Shown: piece after piece, positions 61,062 to 64,000 of the stretch
How the letters are laid out: the number at the start of each line of letters is the position of its first letter
Numbering within the stretch: position 1 is the first letter of the stretch
Translations under genes and position numbers: made by a program
Notes under the pieces: generated by a model
What the model was told of the DNA's origin: nothing
The model's database searches: none
Seen by the model: only the letters and a program-made list of their open reading frames with translations
From: Pseudobutyrivibrio xylanivorans
GTDB lineage: Bacteria; Bacillota; Clostridia; Lachnospirales; Lachnospiraceae
Reading direction: 5' to 3'
Assembly: GCF_010906925.1 (NCBI RefSeq)
Contig: NZ_VTVE01000004.1
Location: 1 to 64,000, forward strand
DNA: 64,000 nt

Positions 61062-62357
61062 ATGAATCAGACTAAGGTTAATAAGTATAGCCGCAGCGTT
61101 TCAATAATCGGCGTAGGCTGTACTCCATTTATGTATACGGTGGACAATCCAGAGACTGATGGTCTTACAGAGGGGGAGCTATTTGGCTACGCCGCTTTAA
61201 AGGCAATGGAAGATGCTGGTGTGAATCCACAGGATATTGATTTCTATTTTCATGGTGAGGCTTCGCCTCTTCACCAGTCAAATTACCTTACCCCAAATGT
61301 GCAGATCGCAAATTGGTTTGGTATGAAAGGCAAGGCTTCTATTCATCATTCGGAGGCTTGCTGTACAGGATATTATGCTATCGAGCAGGCCGTAAATGCG
61401 GTAGCTTCGGGCAAATACAATTGTGTACTTTCAGGTTGTGTGGAGTTTGGTGATAGTGCAGCAGTGCCAAATCATCCATATAAGAGAGAGAAGCTTTCAA
61501 TGGAGAAGTTCCTCCAGACGACAGCTTGGCTCTATGACAGAACTTACACCCGTTCTCTTATGGCAGGACAGGAGCTTATTTATGATGATGCAGCAGAATG
61601 GTACAAGAGAACTAGAGGACTTACAGATGAGCAGATGGACGATACAATCAACCATATGTCAATAAACAATAGAAAAAATGCTTCCATGGATGAACTTGCA
61701 ATTGAGAGACGCACATATGAGCAGATTGCCAAAGAGGCTGGCTTTGACGATGTAATGGACTACATGCGAAGCCCATACAATCCAAAGAATGGTGATTTCC
61801 TAAGAATGAGTGGTATTGAGCTGAAGTGCGACGGTGCAGCAGCTGTGATTGTTTGTGCTACTGACATGGTAGATAAATACATGGGTAATAAAAATCACAA
61901 GCCTATTGAGGTTTTAGGTGTGGGCTGTGCAGCTTGTGAGGCTACAACACCACACTTCGAAGTAAGAGCTACTGAAGAGGCAATTCGTCAAGTATATGAG
62001 GTGACAGAAGTAACGCCAGAGGATATAGATATTTTCTTTGCAAATGACTTTATTATTACTTCCCATTTGGTATCAGCTGAGATTGCTGGATATTTGCCTT
62101 ATGGTGAGGGTTGGAAATACATCTGTGAAGGCAGAACTGCCTATGATGGCGACAAGCCAATTAATACAAATGGCGGTCGTACTTCATTTGGCCACGCCCA
62201 TGCTGCATCTGGTCTAGCTGATTTATATGAATGTGTAAAGCAGATGCGTGGTGAGTGCGGAGAGAGACAGGTTAAGAAACTTCCTAAGACTGCTATGTTA
62301 CGTGGTTATGGCGGTGCTCAAAATATCTGCTCGTACATCATCAGGACAATTGATTAA
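61062..62357 (+). CDS. Thiolase-family acyl-CoA acetyltransferase (DUF35-associated type)
   Basis: The 431 residues include the nucleophile region SIHHSEACCTGYYAIEQ (Cys100 or 101) and late GRTSFGHAHAASGLADLYE and GYGGAQNICSYII motifs. It resembles the SCP2-type thiolases that work with an OB-fold DUF35 protein, which is encoded next. AAGAGAGGAGAATATAG is the ribosome site. It may cleave or form a beta-ketoacyl thioester. The acyl carrier gene two places on suggests an ACP-bound or scaffolded substrate. Direction and substrate are not known. Confidence 0.82.
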   Translation: MNQTKVNKYSRSVSIIGVGCTPFMYTVDNPETDGLTEGELFGYAALKAMEDAGVNPQDIDFYFHGEASPLHQSNYLTPNVQIANWFGMKGKASIHHSEACCTGYYAIEQAVNAVASGKYNCVLSGCVEFGDSAAVPNHPYKREKLSMEKFLQTTAWLYDRTYTRSLMAGQELIYDDAAEWYKRTRGLTDEQMDDTINHMSINNRKNASMDELAIERRTYEQIAKEAGFDDVMDYMRSPYNPKNGDFLRMSGIELKCDGAAAVIVCATDMVDKYMGNKNHKPIEVLGVGCAACEATTPHFEVRATEEAIRQVYEVTEVTPEDIDIFFANDFIITSHLVSAEIAGYLPYGEGWKYICEGRTAYDGDKPINTNGGRTSFGHAHAASGLADLYECVKQMRGECGERQVKKLPKTAMLRGYGGAQNICSYIIRTID

Positions 62358-62372
62358 TGGGAGGTGTGACAG

Positions 62373-62795
62373 ATGGCAATTAAGTTAGAAAAGGTTGTTC
62401 AAGGTTTCTACGATAGACTTGAAGAAGGAAAAATATGTGGTAGAAAATGTCCTAAGTGTGGGGCTGTAGAATTCCCACCAGTTTATGCTTGCAACTCTTG
62501 CGGAAATTTAGAGACGGAGTGGTATGAAATATCTGGTAATGCCAAGATGCATTCGATCGTTATGCCGGCTGCACTTTCAAGCAAGCCTGAGTACAAGGCT
62601 CTAGGAAAGTTTGCATATGGCGAGATAGAGCTAGAAGAAGGGGCTAGACTTAATGCAGTAGTCCGTGGCATTTCTAAAAAGACCAGAAAGGAACTCTTAG
62701 ATAAGCTTCCACTGGACGTCCACGCTGCCATTTACCAGCGTGACGGTTACAAGACTGTGGTATTTGATTTGGATTCTAAGTATTTTGATAACTAA
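62373..62795 (+). CDS. DUF35 OB-fold protein with zinc ribbon (thiolase partner)
   Basis: The 140 residues have an N-terminal rubredoxin-like zinc ribbon (Cys26, 29, 40, 43 in CPKCG ... CNSCG) and then an OB fold (WYEISGNAKMHSIV, GARLNAVVRGI). Proteins of this family bind thiolases and are thought to hold the acyl-CoA. GGGAGGTGTGACAG precedes the ATG, 15 bp after the thiolase stop, consistent with a complex. Confidence 0.88.
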   Translation: MAIKLEKVVQGFYDRLEEGKICGRKCPKCGAVEFPPVYACNSCGNLETEWYEISGNAKMHSIVMPAALSSKPEYKALGKFAYGEIELEEGARLNAVVRGISKKTRKELLDKLPLDVHAAIYQRDGYKTVVFDLDSKYFDN

Positions 62796-62799
62796 GCCC

Positions 62800-62935
62800 T
62801 TACATATACTAGGTAAGCGCGAGCAGGGGATACCGTGCCGAGTGTGGGAGGACCTACGCCGGCAGAAGGACCCACACGAGAGTGCGGAGGGGGCCCTGCG
62901 GGAGCATGAGAAACTGGGATAGGGCTATTATAGAA
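62800..62935 (+). other. GC-rich structured intergenic element
   Basis: About 130 bp, much richer in G+C than its surroundings. Nested stems: GCAGGG (62823) with CCCTGC (62894); CCG with CGG; GTGTGGG (62842) with CCCACAC (62871); and CCT/AGG inside around GCCGGC. A frame across it has no ribosome site. It may be a structured RNA, a repeat, or remnant of a mobile element. A ribosome site for the ACP gene follows it. Confidence 0.5.
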
Positions 62936-62948
62936 AGGAAGTAAAGTA

Positions 62949-63188
62949 ATGGACAGAAAAGAATTAGAGTCTCAAATAATTGAGATGGTGGCGAAGTGCT
63001 ACAGCGTGGATGCCGCTAATCTTTCAATGGAGACTACATTTAAGGATGACTTAAAAGGAGCATCAGTTCTCATGGTAGGACTTGTTTCTGAGATTGAAAA
63101 TGAATTAGATGCAATGATTGCACTTCAGGATGCAGCTGCATGTGCAACTATCGGAGAGCTTGTAGATAAGGTTGAAGAGGAATTGTAA
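62949..63188 (+). CDS. Acyl carrier protein (atypical)
   Basis: The 79 residues form an acidic four-helix carrier domain. The usual DSL motif is ASV here; Ser39 in LKGASVLMVGLVSEIE is the likely phosphopantetheine site. AGAAAGGAAGTAAAGTA precedes the ATG. It lies between the DUF35 and phosphotransacylase genes and is probably a dedicated carrier for this pathway rather than the fatty-acid ACP, for which no neighbours are present. Confidence 0.85.
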   Translation: MDRKELESQIIEMVAKCYSVDAANLSMETTFKDDLKGASVLMVGLVSEIENELDAMIALQDAAACATIGELVDKVEEEL

Positions 63189-63214
63189 TAATTCGTATAT
63201 ACGAAGGAGAAAAA

Positions 63215-64000
63215 ATGAGCGTACTTGATAATATTTACGAAAAGGCTAAAGCTAATCCACAAAAGGTTGCTTTTCCAGAGGCTGAAAATGAAAAAATGAT
63301 GCAAGCCGCTTACGAATGCGGACAAGAGGGATATATTGTCCCTATTTTGGTAGGCGATGCTTCAAAGATTAGAGAATTAATAGCTGAAAGAGGCTACGAG
63401 GAATCCGTATTTACGATAATTGATATTGGAAATGAGGATTACAAAAACGATATTATTGCAAAATATGTTGCACTTCCACAGACTGTTCTTAAGGAAAAGG
63501 CATTGGGACGTCGAATGGAAAACCCACTTTATTATGCAATGGCAATGCAGGCTGTGGGCGAGGCAGACGTTACATTTGCTGGAATCGACAATACAACAGG
63601 AGATGTACTTCTGGCTGGTCAGATGATAATCGGTCTAAAGGAGGGAATCAGCACAGTTTCATCTATTGGACTCTGTGATATTCCTGGATTTGAGGGAAGC
63701 GAAGGACAGCTTCTGGCTGTTGGAGATAGTGCGGTATGCACAAATCCATCTGCCGAGCAGCTTGCTGATATTGCAATTTCTGCCTGCGATACAGTAAAGG
63801 GGCTTCTAGACTGGCAGCCAAGATGTGCAATGGTATGTTACTCAACACTTGGCTCTGGCCAGGGTGAGCTAATTGACAAGGTGAAGGAGGCTCTTGCAAT
63901 TGCAAATGAAAAGCGTCCAGACCTTGATATTGATGGCGAATTCCAGCTTGATGCAGCAATTGTTCCAGCTGTGGCAGCAAAGAAAGTCAATCGAGAAAGC
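63215..64000 (+). CDS. Phosphate acetyl/butyryltransferase family protein, 3' end outside window
   Basis: The frame is open from ATG 63215 (GAAGGAGAAAAA) to the window end (262 residues). It begins MSVLDNIYEKAKANPQKVAFPEAENEKMM and has the PTA_PTB fold: VALPQTVLKEKALGRRMENP, GEADVTFAGIDNTTGDVLLAG, VCYSTLGSGQGELIDKV. Such enzymes swap CoA for phosphate. With butyrate kinase in the same cluster it probably supplies the acyl-phosphate. The sequence is closer to acetyltransferase-like forms (VAFPEAEN), so acyl specificity is open. Confidence 0.88.
   Translation, partial: MSVLDNIYEKAKANPQKVAFPEAENEKMMQAAYECGQEGYIVPILVGDASKIRELIAERGYEESVFTIIDIGNEDYKNDIIAKYVALPQTVLKEKALGRRMENPLYYAMAMQAVGEADVTFAGIDNTTGDVLLAGQMIIGLKEGISTVSSIGLCDIPGFEGSEGQLLAVGDSAVCTNPSAEQLADIAISACDTVKGLLDWQPRCAMVCYSTLGSGQGELIDKVKEALAIANEKRPDLDIDGEFQLDAAIVPAVAAKKVNRES

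Noticed and set aside
62740-62922. Reading frame across the GC-rich element
   Set aside because: It overlaps the end of the DUF35 gene, has no ribosome site, and the DNA is better explained by nested stems.

Overview
The window is about 64 kb of a low-GC Firmicute, most likely a rumen or gut Lachnospiraceae of the Butyrivibrio/Pseudobutyrivibrio type. The basis is strong GGAGG ribosome sites, A/T-rich intergenic DNA, a butyrate kinase, a PPi-type phosphofructokinase, MecA, and the gene content as a whole. This is inference from gene families; no rRNA or tRNA gene was seen. Almost every gene lies on the + strand.

1-11.4 kb is an accessory toxin island. An RHS protein (5' end outside the window) ends in a variable C-terminal domain with a PD-(D/E)XK-like nuclease signature and is followed by a candidate immunity gene. 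Then comes a displaced RHS tip with a different, hydrophobic C-terminus and no ribosome site. After it lies an array of duplicated small membrane proteins (A-B-A-B-A, then C) and several small acidic proteins. Six copies of a short palindromic repeat (core CCCCGTCCCC) sit at the gene boundaries. Short reading-frame stubs follow most copies and look like tails of lost toxins.

11.4-24.1 kb holds a BspA-type leucine-rich membrane protein, a two-TM protein, the type VII secretion ATPase EssC and a YukD/EsaB-like ubiquitin-fold protein. Two large paralogous TIR-TM-beta-propeller proteins follow, both with the TIR NADase-type glutamate.

24.2-42 kb is mostly housekeeping: a small secreted protein, ApbE, a TrpXYZ-type ABC transporter, aspartate kinase (its promoter resembles that of the transporter), three membrane proteins, pyrC-pyrF-pyrK-pyrD, mecA, a glutathione peroxidase behind MarR-type operators, a nuclease-like gene apparently starting with ATT, and PPi-phosphofructokinase.

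42-64 kb is a catabolic region. A ferredoxin/GltD-like flavoprotein and a NuoF-like iron-sulfur protein precede a fumarate-reductase-type flavoprotein. Next come homologues of the three C-glycoside deglycosidase components: a CGDB/DUF6379 protein, a TIM-barrel lyase and a Gfo/Idh/MocA oxidoreductase. They are interleaved with two AraC regulators fused to GH39-like domains, a GPH-family sugar transporter and two iron-sulfur flavoproteins. The region ends with butyrate kinase, a thiolase, a DUF35 protein, an acyl carrier protein and a phosphate acyltransferase. A reasonable reading is uptake and cleavage of a plant C-glycoside, reduction of the aglycone, and energy recovery through an acyl-phosphate.

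Five copies of an approximately 85-nt structured element with a conserved loop lie between genes of the pyr and catabolic regions. Other intergenic repeats are a 72-bp tandem repeat, CTACGGGT palindromes, and a GC-rich element before the ACP gene.
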